The notes beneath the pieces were generated by a model. That model had not been told where the DNA came from, made no database searches, and saw only the letters and a list, made by a program, of their open reading frames with translations. The position numbers were made by a program, and so were the translations under genes. A stretch of DNA of 64,000 nt from Thermus filiformis (GTDB lineage: Bacteria > Deinococcota > Deinococci > Deinococcales > Thermaceae), in assembly GCF_000771745.2 (NCBI RefSeq), contig NZ_JPSL02000038.1:1-64000 (forward strand), read 5' to 3'. Each line of letters starts with the position of its first letter. Within the stretch, counting starts at the first letter, position 1. Of this stretch, positions 30,223-39,380 are shown one piece after another.

Positions 30223-30525
30223 CTACGAAGCGAGCTCTCGGGCGGGGGTGCGCACGATCATCACCCGGCGCACGTTGTCCCGCAACCGGAGCTCCTTCTC
30301 CAGGGCGGCCACCTGGTCATGGGGCATGTTCACCGTGTAGAAGATGAAGTACCCCTGGGTGTCCTTGGCGATGGGGTAGGCCAGGCGGCGCACCCCCCAC
30401 TCCTCGGTCTTGACCACCTGGGCCCCGAACCGCTCCAGCGCCCGGGCGATGATCTCCTTCTCCAGGGCGAGCTGGCTCTGCTCCAGGCTCGGGCTCAGCA
30501 CAACGCTAACCTCGTACTGCCGCAC
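30223..30525 (-). CDS. rpsF: 30S ribosomal protein S6
   Basis: 100 residues, matching the 101 of T. thermophilus S6: RQYEVSVVLSPSLEQSQLALEK, then GVRRLAYPIAKDTQGYF and LRIRDNVRR-like LRLRDNVRRVMIV. The start is GTG at 30525; the open frame to 30609 includes the promoter. AGGAGGTG lies about 13 nt upstream, rather far. First gene of the ribosomal/SSB operon. Confidence 0.93.
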   Translation of the reverse strand: MRQYEVSVVLSPSLEQSQLALEKEIIARALERFGAQVVKTEEWGVRRLAYPIAKDTQGYFIFYTVNMPHDQVAALEKELRLRDNVRRVMIVRTPARELAS

Positions 30526-30586
30526 GTTAACCGTCCTCACCTCCTTTCCGGGCCCGGTCGGCCACCGGCGCAGGGCGCCGTTCGCG

Positions 30587-30592
30587 ATTATA
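30587..30592 (-). promoter_or_regulatory. Promoter of the rpsF-ssb-rpsR-rplI operon
   Basis: A consensus -10 TATAAT (minus strand 30592-30587) stands about 62 nt before the rpsF GTG. A weak -35-like TTTCTT lies 17 nt upstream at 30615-30610. The leader between contains GGCGCC-type palindromes but no clear attenuator. Confidence 0.55.
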
Positions 30593-30620
30593 CCCGGTTT
30601 CCTCCCCATAAGAAAGACCC

Positions 30621-30640
30621 AGGCCCCCCGAAGGGGGCCT
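30621..30640. terminator. Hairpin terminator after tRNA-Asn
   Basis: 8-bp stem AGGCCCCC / GGGGGCCT with loop CGAA, which reads C(UUCG)G on the minus strand, an exceptionally stable tetraloop. It sits directly downstream of the tRNA gene. The following minus-strand sequence GGGTCTTTCTT is only partly T-rich. Confidence 0.7.
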
Positions 30641-30642
30641 TT

Positions 30643-30718
30643 TGGCTCCGCGGGCAGGACTCGAACCTGCGACCAACCGGTTAACAGCCGGCCGCTCTAC
30701 CGACTGAGCTACCGCGGA
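30643..30718 (-). tRNA. tRNA-Asn (anticodon GTT)
   Basis: 76 nt on the minus strand with acceptor arms TCCGCGG and CCGCGGA, D-arm GCTCAGTCGGTAGAGC, anticodon loop CTGTTAA, T-arm GCAGG-TTCGAAC-CTGC, discriminator G, and an encoded CCA end. All four arms pair correctly. Confidence 0.97.
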
Positions 30719-30822
30719 ACGGTAGCCAAGCTAAAGCTTAGCAAAGGGGGCGGCAAAAGGCAAGAGCCCTGCGGAGGGGCGGGGCGTTGCGGGGCTTTAG
30801 AGGGGACGTTTAGAATCTTGCC

Positions 30823-32307
30823 GTGCTCGCCCAGGTCAGAAGCTACGCCCTCTTCGGCCTCGAGGCCCACCCCGTCACCGTGGAGGTGGACGTGAGCCCG
30901 GGGCTTCCCGCTTACGCCCTCGTGGGCCTGCCGGACAAGGCGGTGGAGGAGAGCCGGGAGAGGGTGCGGGCCGCCCTCAAGAACGCGGGCTTTCCCTACC
31001 CCCAGGCCCGGGTGGTGGTGAACCTGGCCCCGGCGGAGCTCCGGAAGGAGGGGAGCCAGTTTGACCTACCCATCGCCATAGGCCTTTTGGCGGCCCAGGG
31101 GGTGGTGGACCTGGAGGGCCTGAAGGGGCTCGCCCTGGCGGGGGAGCTGGGCCTGGACGGCTCCCTCCGGCCCGTCCCCGGGGGGGTGAACCTGGCCCTG
31201 GGGGCCCTGGCCGAGGGGCGGGCTTTGGTCCTGCCGGAGGGGACGGCGCAGGAGGCGGCCCTGGTCCAGGGGGTGCGGGTCTACGCCGCCCGGAGCCTGG
31301 CCCAGGTGGTGGCCTTCCTCAAGGGGGAAAGGAGGCTGGAGGAGGCCCGGCCGGAGGCGGGGGAGGAGAGCCTCGAGGTCCTGGACCTCTTGGACGTGAA
31401 GGGCCAGCTCAAGGCCAAGCGGGCCCTGGAGATCGCCGCCGCGGGCTACCACCACCTCCTGATGGTGGGAAGCCCCGGCTCGGGCAAGACCATGCTGGCC
31501 AGGCGCCTCCCCTTCCTCATGCCCCCTTTGAGCCAGGAGGCGGCCTTGGAGGTGACCCGGATCCACTCCGCCGCGGGCCAGCCCATCCGGGGCCTGATCC
31601 GCACCCCGCCTTTTAGGAGTCCCCACCACACCATCTCCTACGCGGGTCTGATCGGGGGCGGGGCCATGCCCAAGCCGGGGGAGGTCTCCTTGGCCCACCG
31701 GGGGGTCCTCTTCCTGGACGAGTTTCCCGAGTTCGGCCGGGAGGTCCTGGAGGCCCTGCGCCAGCCCCTGGAGGACGGGGTGGTCACGGTGAGCCGGGCC
31801 CGGGCCAGCCTCACCTTCCCTGCCCGCTTCCTCCTGGTGGCGGCCATGAACCCCTGCCCCTGCGGCTGGTACGGGGACCCGGAGCGCCCCTGCACCTGTA
31901 CCCCCTCGGCCCGGCTCCGCTACCAGAACCGCGTCTCCGGCCCCATCCTGGACCGGTTTGACCTGGTGGTGGAGGTGCCCCGCCTCACCCCCCAGGAGCT
32001 GGCCCACGCCCCCGAGGGGGAGGCCACGGCCCAGGTGCGCGAGAGGGTCCTCAGGGCCCGGGAGAGGATGCTCGCCCGCCAGGGGCGGCCCAACGGGGAG
32101 CTCGTGGGCCAGGCGCTGAGGGAGTGGGTCCGGCTTGCCCCCGAGGCCCAGGAGCTCCTACGGCAGGCGGCCCGGAGGCTCCTCCTTTCCGCCCGGGGGT
32201 ACGACCGCCTCCTGCGGGTGGCCCGCACCGTGGCCGACCTGGCGGGGAGCGAGCGGGTGGAGGCCGTCCACGTGGCCGAGGCCCTCAGCTACCGGCGCTC
32301 GCTATGA
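30823..32307 (+). CDS. comM: YifB/ComM family AAA+ ATPase
   Basis: 494 residues. N-terminal Lon-like domain ([24 protein letters not shown]), Mg-chelatase-type ATPase with Walker A GSPGSGKT (about 219-226), Walker B LFLDEF, and the Cys-rich [17 protein letters not shown] insert, then a C-terminal helical domain. ComM proteins are helicases that promote branch migration in natural transformation, a hallmark of Thermus. GTG lies 6 nt after TAGAAT (30811-30816), with TTGCGG 18 nt further up: a leaderless promoter. Overlaps mgsA tail to tail by 23 bp. Confidence 0.93.
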   Translation: MLAQVRSYALFGLEAHPVTVEVDVSPGLPAYALVGLPDKAVEESRERVRAALKNAGFPYPQARVVVNLAPAELRKEGSQFDLPIAIGLLAAQGVVDLEGLKGLALAGELGLDGSLRPVPGGVNLALGALAEGRALVLPEGTAQEAALVQGVRVYAARSLAQVVAFLKGERRLEEARPEAGEESLEVLDLLDVKGQLKAKRALEIAAAGYHHLLMVGSPGSGKTMLARRLPFLMPPLSQEAALEVTRIHSAAGQPIRGLIRTPPFRSPHHTISYAGLIGGGAMPKPGEVSLAHRGVLFLDEFPEFGREVLEALRQPLEDGVVTVSRARASLTFPARFLLVAAMNPCPCGWYGDPERPCTCTPSARLRYQNRVSGPILDRFDLVVEVPRLTPQELAHAPEGEATAQVRERVLRARERMLARQGRPNGELVGQALREWVRLAPEAQELLRQAARRLLLSARGYDRLLRVARTVADLAGSERVEAVHVAEALSYRRSL

Positions 32308-32662
32308 AGGAGAGCAGGGCCAAGGCCGTGGCGGGGTTGGTGGCGATGGGGACGTTGTGGACGTCGCAGACCCGGAGGAGGGCCTGGACGTCGGGCTCGT
32401 GGGGCTGGGCGGTCAGGGGGTCGCGGAAGAAGAAGACGGCCAGGATCCGCCCCTCCGCCACCCGCGCCCCCATTTGCTGGTCCCCGCCCAGGGGTCCGGA
32501 GAGGAGCTTTTCCACCTTGAGCCCCGTGGCCTCCTCCACGCGCTGTCCCGTGGTCCCCGTGGCCAGGAGGGGGAAGCGGGCGAGGAGGTCCTTGTGCCGC
32601 TGGCAGAAGGCCACCATCTCCTCCTTCTTCCGGTCGTGGGCGATCAGGGCCAGGGCCTTCAT
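32285..32662 (-). CDS. mgsA: Methylglyoxal synthase
   Basis: Converts dihydroxyacetone phosphate to methylglyoxal and phosphate. 125 residues with [14 protein letters not shown], the phosphate site [25 protein letters not shown] (catalytic Asp and His regions) and [18 protein letters not shown] at 32662 is 7 nt behind TATAGT and seems leaderless. The open frame above it is the shadow of the M42 peptidase gene. Confidence 0.95.
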   Translation of the reverse strand: MKALALIAHDRKKEEMVAFCQRHKDLLARFPLLATGTTGQRVEEATGLKVEKLLSGPLGGDQQMGARVAEGRILAVFFFRDPLTAQPHEPDVQALLRVCDVHNVPIATNPATALALLSFIASAGS

Positions 32663-32669
32663 GGGCCCC

Positions 32670-32677
32670 ACTATACT
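32670..32677. promoter_or_regulatory. Two-way leaderless promoter between mgsA and the M42 peptidase gene
   Basis: The intergenic gap is only 21 bp. Plus strand: TATACT (32672-32677), 6 nt, ATG. Minus strand: TATAGT (32675-32670), 7 nt, ATG. The hexamers overlap by four bases (TATA, itself palindromic). No ribosome site fits on either side. Confidence 0.6.
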
Positions 32678-32683
32678 CAAGGC

Positions 32684-33721
32684 ATGACCTACGAGCCCGA
32701 CCTGGCCTTTTTGGAAAAGCTTCTTCTGGCCACCGGACCCACGGGGTTTGAGGAGGAGGCGGTGGAGGTCTTCCTCGAGGCCGCCTCCGCCTTCGCCCAG
32801 GTGGAGGTGGACAAGAAGGGGAACGCCTACGCCCACCTCAACCCGGGCGGAAGCCCAAAGATCCTCCTGCTGGGCCACATTGACGAGATCGGGGTCATCG
32901 TGAGCCACATAGACGATCAAGGCCTCCTCTTCCTGAAGCCCCTGGGGGGCTGGGACCCGCAGGTCTTGGTGGGGCAGCGCCTGCGGTTTTTGGGGAAGAG
33001 GGGTCCGGTCCTGGGGGTGGTGGGGCGGAAGGCCATCCACGTCCTAAAGCCCGAGGAGCGGGAGAAGGCGGTGCGCCTGGAGGAGCTTTTCGTGGACATC
33101 GGGGCCCAGAGCAAGGAGGAGGCCCTGGCCCACCTCGAGGTGGGGGCGGTGGGCGTGCTGGACCAGCCTCCCCTTTGGCTTCTCGGGGAGCGGCTCGTCT
33201 CCAAGGCGGTGGACAACCGCATCGGGGCCTTCGTGGTCCTGGAGGCCCTGAGGCTCCTCAAGGACCTGGGCACCCGGGCCCACGTGGTGGCGGTGGCCAG
33301 CGTCCAGGAGGAGATCGGGGCCTACGGGGCCCGCACCGCCGCCCACCGCCTGGACCCCGACTACGCCCTGGTGGTGGACGTGACCCACGACGCCACCACC
33401 CCCGGGATGGAGAAGAAGGAGGTGGGGGAGGCGGCCCTGGGCCGGGGGGTGGCCTTGGACGTGGGGCCCTTCGTGGACAAGAAGGTCCTCCGCGCCCTCC
33501 GAAGCCTGGCGGAGCGGGAGGGGATCCCCTACGTCCTCCACGCCCACGGCCGCTTCTCGGGCACGGACGCGGACGAGGTGGCCTGGGTGCGGGAGGGGGT
33601 CCGGACGGGGATCGTCTCCATCCCCAACCGCTACATGCACTCCCCTTCCGAGATGGTGGACTTCCGGGACGTGCGGGCGGCCGTCTGGCTTTTGGCCCGC
33701 TTCGCCCAGGAGGCGGCATGA
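32684..33721 (+). CDS. M42 family metallo-aminopeptidase
   Basis: 345 residues. Two-metal peptidase (tetrahedral aminopeptidase type): metal ligands in [46 protein letters not shown] and the C-terminal [11 protein letters not shown]. Such enzymes trim N-terminal residues from peptides as large cage complexes. The start at 32684 was fixed by homology and the TATACT box. Stop overlaps the MazG-like gene (ATGA). Confidence 0.93.
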   Translation: MTYEPDLAFLEKLLLATGPTGFEEEAVEVFLEAASAFAQVEVDKKGNAYAHLNPGGSPKILLLGHIDEIGVIVSHIDDQGLLFLKPLGGWDPQVLVGQRLRFLGKRGPVLGVVGRKAIHVLKPEEREKAVRLEELFVDIGAQSKEEALAHLEVGAVGVLDQPPLWLLGERLVSKAVDNRIGAFVVLEALRLLKDLGTRAHVVAVASVQEEIGAYGARTAAHRLDPDYALVVDVTHDATTPGMEKKEVGEAALGRGVALDVGPFVDKKVLRALRSLAEREGIPYVLHAHGRFSGTDADEVAWVREGVRTGIVSIPNRYMHSPSEMVDFRDVRAAVWLLARFAQEAA

Positions 33722-34038
33722 CCCTCAAGGAGGCCCAGGCGCGGGTGGACGCCTGGATCGGCCAGTTCCGGGAGGGCTACTTCCCGCCCCTTTTGATGCT
33801 GGCCCGGCTGGCGGAGGAGCTCGGGGAGGTGGCCCGGGTCCTGGCCCACCGGGAGGGGAAGAAGCCCAAGCCCGGGGAGCCGGAGGGGGACCTGGCGGAG
33901 GAGCTCGCCGACCTCCTCTTCGTCCTCATCTCCCTGGCCAACCGGGAGGGGATTGACCTGGAGGAGGCCCTGGAGAAGGCCCTGGCCAAGTACGAGGCCC
34001 GGGACAAGGAGCGCTGGAGCCGGAAAGACTCCCAATAA
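33718..34038 (+). CDS. MazG-like nucleotide pyrophosphohydrolase
   Basis: 106 residues, single MazG domain: LARLAEELGEVARVLAHR, then LAEELADLLFVLISLANREGI, giving the EExxE and ExxD metal ligands. Likely removes non-canonical or excess nucleotides. A separate, longer MazG is at 14457. Translationally coupled to the M42 peptidase gene. Confidence 0.85.
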   Translation: MTLKEAQARVDAWIGQFREGYFPPLLMLARLAEELGEVARVLAHREGKKPKPGEPEGDLAEELADLLFVLISLANREGIDLEEALEKALAKYEARDKERWSRKDSQ

Positions 34039-34066
34039 CCCCAGCTTGGCGCACGCCGGGGTGGGA
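34039..34066. repeat. REP-like palindrome, degenerate (unit 5)
   Basis: CCCCAGCTTGGC, GCAC, then GCCGGGGTGGG: the left arm is normal but the right arm has lost AAGCT, so only a short GGC/GCC plus CCCC/GGGG pairing remains. It begins 2-3 bp after the MazG-like stop and lies just before the promoter of the ABC exporter gene. Confidence 0.55.
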
Positions 34067-34076
34067 ACCCCAACCC

Positions 34077-34082
34077 TATAAT
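34077..34082 (+). promoter_or_regulatory. Leaderless promoter -10 of the ABC exporter operon
   Basis: TATAAT, 6 nt (GGGACC), then the ATG of the ATPase gene at 34089. No ribosome site fits in the gap, so the transcript probably starts at or near the A of ATG. A convincing -35 was not seen. Confidence 0.6.
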
Positions 34083-34088
34083 GGGACC

Positions 34089-34991
34089 ATGGAACACCCC
34101 CTGGTGGCCCGGGGCCTCTCCAAGCGGTTTGGGGCCCTCGAGGCGGTGAAGAAGGTGAGCCTCACCCTGGCGAGGGGGGAGGTCTTGGCCTTTCTGGGGC
34201 CCAACGGGGCGGGGAAGACCACCACCATCAAGATGGTGGCGGGCCTCCTCCAGCCCGACGAGGGGCGGGTGGAGATCGCCGGGAAGGACCCCCACCGCGA
34301 CCCTTGGGCCCTGCGGGAGGTGGGGGCGGTTCTGGAGGGGAACCGGAACCTGTACTGGCGGCTCACCCCCTTGGAGAACCTCCTGTACTTTGGGGTGGCC
34401 CGGGGGCTCCGTTACCGGGAGGCCCTGGATCGGGCTAGGGCGCTCCTGGAGGCCTTCGGCCTGGCCGAGAAGGCGGGGGCGTTGGTGCGGACCCTCTCCC
34501 GGGGGATGCAGCAGAGGCTGGCCCTGGCGGTGGCCCTGATCCACCGGCCCAGCCTCCTCCTCCTGGACGAGCCCACCCTGGGCCTGGACGTGGAGAGCGC
34601 CTTGGCGGTCCAGGAGGAGATCCGGCGCCTGGCCGAGGAGGGGTACGCCATCCTCCTCACCACCCACCAGCTGGACGTGGCCCAGCGCCTCTCCCACCGG
34701 GTGGCCATCCTGCGGGCGGGGGAGGTGGTGCTGGAGGGGCGGACGGAGGAGGTCCTGAGCCGGTTCTCTGGAACCCACTACACCTTAGTCCTGGGAGAGG
34801 ACCCGCCGGAAGCGGTCCAGGCGCGGCTTTTGGCCCGGGGCCTCGAGGGGGAGGGGCGGCGGTGGGTCTACCTCGGCCCCCCGGAGGGCCTGTGGGAGGT
34901 CCTGGACCTGGTGCGGCCCCTGCCTCTGGAGCGCTTGGAGAAGGACCGGGCCGACCTGACGGAGGTCTTCTTGAAAGTGCTAAAAGGATAA
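34089..34991 (+). CDS. ABC transporter ATP-binding protein (ABC-2 exporter type)
   Basis: 300 residues: Walker A GPNGAGKTTTIK, Q-loop region with LEGNRNLYWRLTPLENLL, signature LSRGMQQRLALAVAL (variant of LSGGQ), Walker B LLLLDEPTLGLD, switch His in TTHQ. The C-terminal 70 residues form the accessory domain common in exporters such as drug or antibiotic efflux pumps. Pairs with the permease 51 bp downstream. Substrate unknown. Confidence 0.9.
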   Translation: MEHPLVARGLSKRFGALEAVKKVSLTLARGEVLAFLGPNGAGKTTTIKMVAGLLQPDEGRVEIAGKDPHRDPWALREVGAVLEGNRNLYWRLTPLENLLYFGVARGLRYREALDRARALLEAFGLAEKAGALVRTLSRGMQQRLALAVALIHRPSLLLLDEPTLGLDVESALAVQEEIRRLAEEGYAILLTTHQLDVAQRLSHRVAILRAGEVVLEGRTEEVLSRFSGTHYTLVLGEDPPEAVQARLLARGLEGEGRRWVYLGPPEGLWEVLDLVRPLPLERLEKDRADLTEVFLKVLKG

Positions 34992-35042
34992 GCCGCCTCG
35001 GCCTGCGGGGTGGAGAGGCCTTTTTCGGAAGGAGACAAGGAG

Positions 35043-35810
35043 ATGTGGGACCTCTTTCTTGTGGAGTTCAAGCGGAGCTGGCTCACCTTTACCCGCTACC
35101 CCGTGGAGGCGGTGGGGGCGATTCTTTCCCTCAGCCTCATCTTTTACGGCCTCTTCGTGGGGGCGCGGTACATGGCGGGGCCGGGGGTACAGTTCGGAGA
35201 GCGGCTGGAGGCCATCCTGGTGGGGTACCTGGCCTGGACCCTGCTCATTTTCGCCTACTCGGGCCTTTCCTTCGCCCTCACCCAGGAGGCGGAGACGGGG
35301 ACCCTGGAGCAGCTCTTCCTAACCCCCTACGGCCCCCTGCGGCTCTTCCTGGTGCGAAGCCTGGCCGGGCTGTTGGTGCAGCTCCTCCTGATGCTCTTCG
35401 TGGGCGCCCTCCTGGTCTTCCTCACCGGCGTGCGCCTGCGCCTGAGCCCCGCCCTTCTTCTGCCCCTGGCGGCGGTCCTCATGGCGGGGTACGGCCTGGG
35501 CTTTTCGGTGGGGGGGCTGACCCTGATCTTCAAGCGCGTTCAGCAGCTCATCGGCCTCTCCCAGTTCCTCCTCCTCTTCCTGGTCCTGGCCCCCTTTGAG
35601 GAGGGAAGGGCGGCGCTTTTGGCCCACCTCCTGCCCGCGGCCACCGGGGTGGGGCTCCTCCGGGACCTCGCCGCCCGGGAGGTGGGGCTGGACTGGGGCC
35701 GGCTCGGCCTGGCCTTCCTGAACGGGGCCTTCTACCTGGGCCTGGGGCTCTACCTCTTCCAGAAGGCGGTCCGGCTGGCCAAGGCCCGGGGGCTCCTTTC
35801 CGGCTACTGA
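35043..35810 (+). CDS. ABC-2 type transporter permease
   Basis: 255 residues with six membrane segments and the ABC-2 features QEAETGTLEQLFLTPYG after the second segment. ATG at 35043 has AAGGAG 8-9 nt upstream; the earlier GTG at 35010 would add 11 residues. Works with the ATPase at 34089. A perfect palindromic repeat starts one base after the stop and may end the transcript. Confidence 0.88.
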   Translation: MWDLFLVEFKRSWLTFTRYPVEAVGAILSLSLIFYGLFVGARYMAGPGVQFGERLEAILVGYLAWTLLIFAYSGLSFALTQEAETGTLEQLFLTPYGPLRLFLVRSLAGLLVQLLLMLFVGALLVFLTGVRLRLSPALLLPLAAVLMAGYGLGFSVGGLTLIFKRVQQLIGLSQFLLLFLVLAPFEEGRAALLAHLLPAATGVGLLRDLAAREVGLDWGRLGLAFLNGAFYLGLGLYLFQKAVRLAKARGLLSGY

Positions 35811-35846
35811 ACCACCTCATCCTGGCCCATGCCAGGATGAGGTGGT
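35811..35846. repeat. REP-like palindrome, longest perfect unit (unit 6)
   Basis: 16-bp perfect arms ACCACCTCATCCTGGC and its complement around loop CCAT. Lies between two convergent genes and is followed by GTTTAG. It keeps the common CATCCTGGC core but the flanking ACCACCTC/GAGGTGGT also pairs, unlike in other units. Likely works as a two-way terminator. Confidence 0.8.
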
Positions 35847-35848
35847 GT

Positions 35849-36514
35849 TTAGAAGTCCCCCTCCAAGAAGGCCCGGACTCGAGGGTCCCGGGGCTCCCGG
35901 AGGGCCTGGGGCACCGGCCCCTCCTCTGCCACCTCCCCCTGGAAGAGGAAGAGGGCCCGCTCGGCCAGCCGCCTGGCCTGGGCGGGGCTGTGGGTGACCA
36001 GGACCAACGCCGCCCCCCGGGCCTTGGCCCGGGCCAGGAGGGCCTCCACCATGCGGGCGTTCGCCGGGTCCAGGTTGGCGGTGGGCTCGTCCAAAAGGAG
36101 GACCTCCGGTCCCACCGCCAGGGCCCGGGCCAGGGCCAGCCGTACCTTCTCCCCCCCGGAAAGCCCCTGGGCCCGGAGGTGGGCCTTGGAGAGGAGACCC
36201 ACCTCCTCCAGGGCCTCCTCCGCCCGGGCCAGGGCCTCCCTCCGGCCCACCCCCTTCAGCCGGAGGCCGAAGGCGGCGTTCTCCAGGACGCTCCCCTTCA
36301 GGAGCAAAGGGGTCTGGGGCAGGTAGACCCGGAACCCCCCTTCCACCCGGCCCTCCTCGGGGGCCTCCAGGCCCGCAAGGACCCTTAGAAGGGTGCTCTT
36401 CCCCGAGCCCGAGGGGCCGAGGACGGCCAGGGCCTGGCCCGGCTCCACGTGGAGAAAGGCCAGGCGGAGCCGGAAGCCCGGCCAGGTCTTCTGGACCCCT
36501 TCCGCCCTAAGCAT
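35849..36514 (-). CDS. tupC: Tungstate ABC transporter ATP-binding protein
   Basis: 221 residues: Walker A GPSGSGKSTLLRVLAG, signature LSGGEKVRLALARAL, Walker B LLLDEPTANLD, and THSPAQARRLAERAL. It overlaps the permease gene by 8 bp. Assigned to tungstate uptake from the binding protein two genes upstream. The last gene of the tupA-B-C row. Confidence 0.85.
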   Translation of the reverse strand: MLRAEGVQKTWPGFRLRLAFLHVEPGQALAVLGPSGSGKSTLLRVLAGLEAPEEGRVEGGFRVYLPQTPLLLKGSVLENAAFGLRLKGVGRREALARAEEALEEVGLLSKAHLRAQGLSGGEKVRLALARALAVGPEVLLLDEPTANLDPANARMVEALLARAKARGAALVLVTHSPAQARRLAERALFLFQGEVAEEGPVPQALREPRDPRVRAFLEGDF

Positions 36515-37142
36515 CCTCCTCCAGGATAAGGAGCAGGGCCACCACCAAAAGGGAAACCCCCAAAAGGACCGCCCCCAGGGCCAGGGCGGCCTCGAGCTCC
36601 CCCTTCCGGGTCTCCAGGACGATGGCCGTGGTCAGGACCCGGGTCTGGTGCCGGATGTCTCCCCCCACCAAAGTGGCCGCCCCCACCTCGCTGATGGCTG
36701 CCCCGAACCCCGAGGCCAGGCCCGCGGCCAGGGCGCGGCGGCTTTCCCAAAGGAGTGTGGGCGGGACCTGGGCCTCCCTTCCCCCTAGGCTTTTCACCAG
36801 GGCCCGCACCTCCTCCGCCCGGGCCCGGGCCCCCGCGTAGAGGAAGGAGGCCACCAGGGGCAGGGCCAGCACCGCCTGGGCCAGGACCATGGCCCAGGGG
36901 GTGTAGAGGAGGCCAAGCCCCCCCAGGGGCCCCTGGCGGGAGAGGAGGAGGTAGAAGAGGAGGCCCACCACCACTGAGGGAAGCCCCATCCCCGTGTAGA
37001 GGAGGACCCGGGGGAGCCGCCCCGGGGCCCTCAGGGCCAGGAAGAGGCCCAGGGGCACGCCGAAGACCCCCGCCAGGAAGGTGGCGAGCCCCGCCACGAG
37101 GAGGCTTCGCAGGGTGATCTCCCAGAGCTCCTGGGCCTCCAC
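36507..37142 (-). CDS. tupB: Tungstate ABC transporter permease
   Basis: 211 residues, about five to six membrane segments, with the EAA-type loop (KSLGGREAQVPPTLLWESRRALAAG) and GFGAAISEVGAATLVGGDI, characteristic of the TupB/ModB-like branch. Four bp separate it from tupA. Confidence 0.88.
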   Translation of the reverse strand: MEAQELWEITLRSLLVAGLATFLAGVFGVPLGLFLALRAPGRLPRVLLYTGMGLPSVVVGLLFYLLLSRQGPLGGLGLLYTPWAMVLAQAVLALPLVASFLYAGARARAEEVRALVKSLGGREAQVPPTLLWESRRALAAGLASGFGAAISEVGAATLVGGDIRHQTRVLTTAIVLETRKGELEAALALGAVLLGVSLLVVALLLILEEDA

Positions 37143-37146
37143 CCCG

Positions 37147-37920
37147 TCATCTTACCGGGAGGACGCACCGGCCAAAAAGCGGCTGGAAAAGCCCTCCCCG
37201 GAAGGCTCCGATCCGCCTTTGCCCCTCTGGGGAGAGGAGGAAGTCCAGAAGCCTTCGGGCCTCTTCCTCCTTTGCCCCCTTGACCAGGAGGAGGCTGTAC
37301 TGGTTGAGGAGGAGGGGGTCCTCCCGGGTGTAGAGGGCCTCGAGGCCCAGCTTCTTTCCCACGGTCTGGTAGGTGGCGCCGTCGGAGAGGGTGTAGGCCC
37401 CCTTCTCCCAGGCCAGCCTCAGGGTCTGGCCCATCCCCGCCCCCGACTCCAGGTACCAGGCCCCGCCGGGCCTCACCCCTGCCTTCTGCCAAAGCTCCTG
37501 CTCCTTCAGGTGGGTCCCCGACCGGTCCCCCCGGGAGACGAAGGGGCTTTGGGTCCGGGCGATGCGGCGCAGGGCCTCCAGGACGTCCGGAGCCTGGCGG
37601 ACGCGGGCCGGGTCCTGGGGCGGCCCCACCAGGAGGAAGGCGTTTTTGGCCAGGCAGGCGTGCTCCAGGACCCAGCCCTCCCGGATCGCCTGGGCCTCGA
37701 GGGCCGGGGCGTGGACGAGGGCAGCGTCCGCGTCCTTCCGCTTGGCGATGGCCAGGGCCTGGCCCGTGCCCACGGCCAGGACCTCCACCCGGACGCCCGT
37801 CCTTTGGGTGAAGAGGGGGAGGAGGTCGTCCAGAAGGCCCGAGTCGTAGACGCTCGTGGTGGTGGCCAGACGCAGGGCCAGGGCCGGGGAGAGGAGAAGG
37901 AGGACCCAGAGGAGCCGCAT
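37147..37920 (-). CDS. tupA: Tungstate-binding periplasmic protein
   Basis: 257 residues with signal peptide MRLLWVLLLLSPALA. The mature protein starts with LATTTSVYDSGLLDDLLPLF, the TTTS oxyanion-binding motif of TupA proteins, and contains SRGDRSGTHLKE and LSDGATY. Tungstate supply fits a thermophile with ferredoxin-linked aldehyde or formate enzymes, though none is in the window. ATG lies 6 nt behind TAGGCT. Confidence 0.9.
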   Translation of the reverse strand: MRLLWVLLLLSPALALRLATTTSVYDSGLLDDLLPLFTQRTGVRVEVLAVGTGQALAIAKRKDADAALVHAPALEAQAIREGWVLEHACLAKNAFLLVGPPQDPARVRQAPDVLEALRRIARTQSPFVSRGDRSGTHLKEQELWQKAGVRPGGAWYLESGAGMGQTLRLAWEKGAYTLSDGATYQTVGKKLGLEALYTREDPLLLNQYSLLLVKGAKEEEARRLLDFLLSPEGQRRIGAFRGGLFQPLFGRCVLPVR

Positions 37921-37925
37921 GGAGG

Positions 37926-37932
37926 TAGCCTA
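37926..37932. promoter_or_regulatory. Two-way leaderless promoter between tupA and the DUF309 gene
   Basis: Gap of 16 bp. Minus strand: TAGGCT (37932-37927), 6 nt, ATG of tupA. Plus strand: TAGCCT (37926-37931), 5 nt, ATG of the DUF309 gene. The two hexamers overlap in the 7-bp block TAGCCTA, which has the same TA..TA frame on both strands. Confidence 0.5.
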
Positions 37933-37936
37933 AGGC

Positions 37937-38215
37937 ATGGACTGGTCCGAAGCGCTGGCCCTTTGGCGGGCGGGCCGGTACTTTGAGGTGCACGAGGTGT
38001 TGGAGGAGGCCTGGCGGGAGGCGGAAGGGGAAAAGCGGCGGCTCCTCCAGGGGGTCATCCTCCTGGCTGCCGCCCTCCACCAACAGGCCCTGGGCCGAAG
38101 TGGGGCGCGCAACCTCCAGAAGGCCCTCCGCCACCTCAGCGGCCTAAAGAGCCCCTGCTGTGGCCTGGACTGGGCCTCCCTTCTGGAAGAGGCGCGGCGT
38201 AAACTCGGGGCGTGA
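37937..38215 (+). CDS. DUF309 family protein
   Basis: 92 residues, all-helical, with the family motif GRYFEVHEVLEEAWREAEGEKRRLLQGVI and the LAAALHQQALGR helix. Function unknown; a fold related to metal- or nucleotide-binding helical bundles has been reported for the family. The stop overlaps the asparaginase start. Confidence 0.82.
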   Translation: MDWSEALALWRAGRYFEVHEVLEEAWREAEGEKRRLLQGVILLAAALHQQALGRSGARNLQKALRHLSGLKSPCCGLDWASLLEEARRKLGA

Positions 38216-39192
38216 AGGCCTTTGTCCTTTCCTACCGCGGCGAGGAGGTGGAGAACCGGTACCGAATCTCCCTGGCCCTATGGGGCCCGAGGGGGCTTTA
38301 CGGGTACGCGGGGGACCCCACCCTTTGGACCTACCTGCGCTCCTCGGCCAAGCCCTTCCAGGCCCTGGCCCTCTTCCTGACCGGGGCGGTGGAGCGCTTC
38401 GGCCTCTCGGAGGAGGAGGTCGCCCTGGCCACCGCCAGCCACGACGGCACCCCGGCCCACGTGGAGGTGGCGGCGGGCTTTCTGGCCAAGCTCGGCCTGG
38501 GGCCCGAGCACCTGGCCTGCGGGGTCCACCCCCCCTTCTCCAAGGAGGCGCGGCGGGCGCTGGAGGAACAGGGGCTTTCCCCCACCCCCTTGCACCACAA
38601 CTGCTCGGGGAAGCACGCGGGGATGCTGGCCGCGGCCCTGGCCCTGGGGGTGCCCTGGGAGGGGTACGAGCGGCCGGACCACCCGGTCCAGCGGCTGAAC
38701 GCCCGGACGCTTGGGGAGCTTTCCGGGGTGGAGCCCCGCCTGGCCACGGACGGGTGTAGCGTCCCCACCTTCGCCCTGCCCCTGGCCCGGGCGGCCCGGG
38801 CCTTCTACCTCCTGGCCCGGCCCGAGGAGGCCCCCGAGGCTTACCGGGAGCCCCTCCTCCGGGTGCGGGCGGCCATGCGCGCCCACCCGGACCTGGTGGC
38901 GGGCCCGGGGAGCATAGACACCCTCCTGATGGAAAGGCTGCCCCTTTTGGCCAAGCGGGGGGCGGACGGGTACTACGGGATGGCCCTCCTGGAGGGCCCC
39001 CGGGGGCCTTTAGGGGTGGCTTTGAAGGTGGAGGACGGGAGCGGCCAGGCCCGGGAGGTGGCGGTGGTGGCCCTGTTGCGCCTTCTGGGCCTGGACCCCG
39101 GCCCCACGCCCTGGGACCGGCCCGTCCTCCGGAACTACCGGGGCCTCGAGGTGGGGCACCTCGAGGCCCGGCTCGAGGTCCGCTGGGTTTAG
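38212..39192 (+). CDS. L-asparaginase II family protein
   Basis: 326 residues of the asparaginase II type found in Rhizobium and related bacteria, unrelated to the E. coli enzymes. Landmarks: RSSAKPFQALALFLTGA, ATASHDGTPAHVE, HHNCSGKHAGMLA (conserved Cys and Lys), DGCSVPTFALPL, VAGPGSIDT. GTG start at 38212 overlaps the DUF309 stop (GTGA). Cytosolic; likely releases ammonia from asparagine. Confidence 0.88.
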   Translation: MKAFVLSYRGEEVENRYRISLALWGPRGLYGYAGDPTLWTYLRSSAKPFQALALFLTGAVERFGLSEEEVALATASHDGTPAHVEVAAGFLAKLGLGPEHLACGVHPPFSKEARRALEEQGLSPTPLHHNCSGKHAGMLAAALALGVPWEGYERPDHPVQRLNARTLGELSGVEPRLATDGCSVPTFALPLARAARAFYLLARPEEAPEAYREPLLRVRAAMRAHPDLVAGPGSIDTLLMERLPLLAKRGADGYYGMALLEGPRGPLGVALKVEDGSGQAREVAVVALLRLLGLDPGPTPWDRPVLRNYRGLEVGHLEARLEVRWV

Positions 39193-39380
39193 GGCCACCC
39201 TGGGGACAGCTTTACCCCTCTTTGCGCAGCTCCTCCACCATCAAGGTGGTGTTCTCCGCCACCCGGATGAGGGCCACCACCCCTTCCAGGAGGATGCGAA
39301 GGCCGATGGCGTAGAGGAGGAAGGCCAGGGGGGTGAGGAGGAAGAGCTGGACCAGCCCCTGCAAGAACCCCTCCCTGATA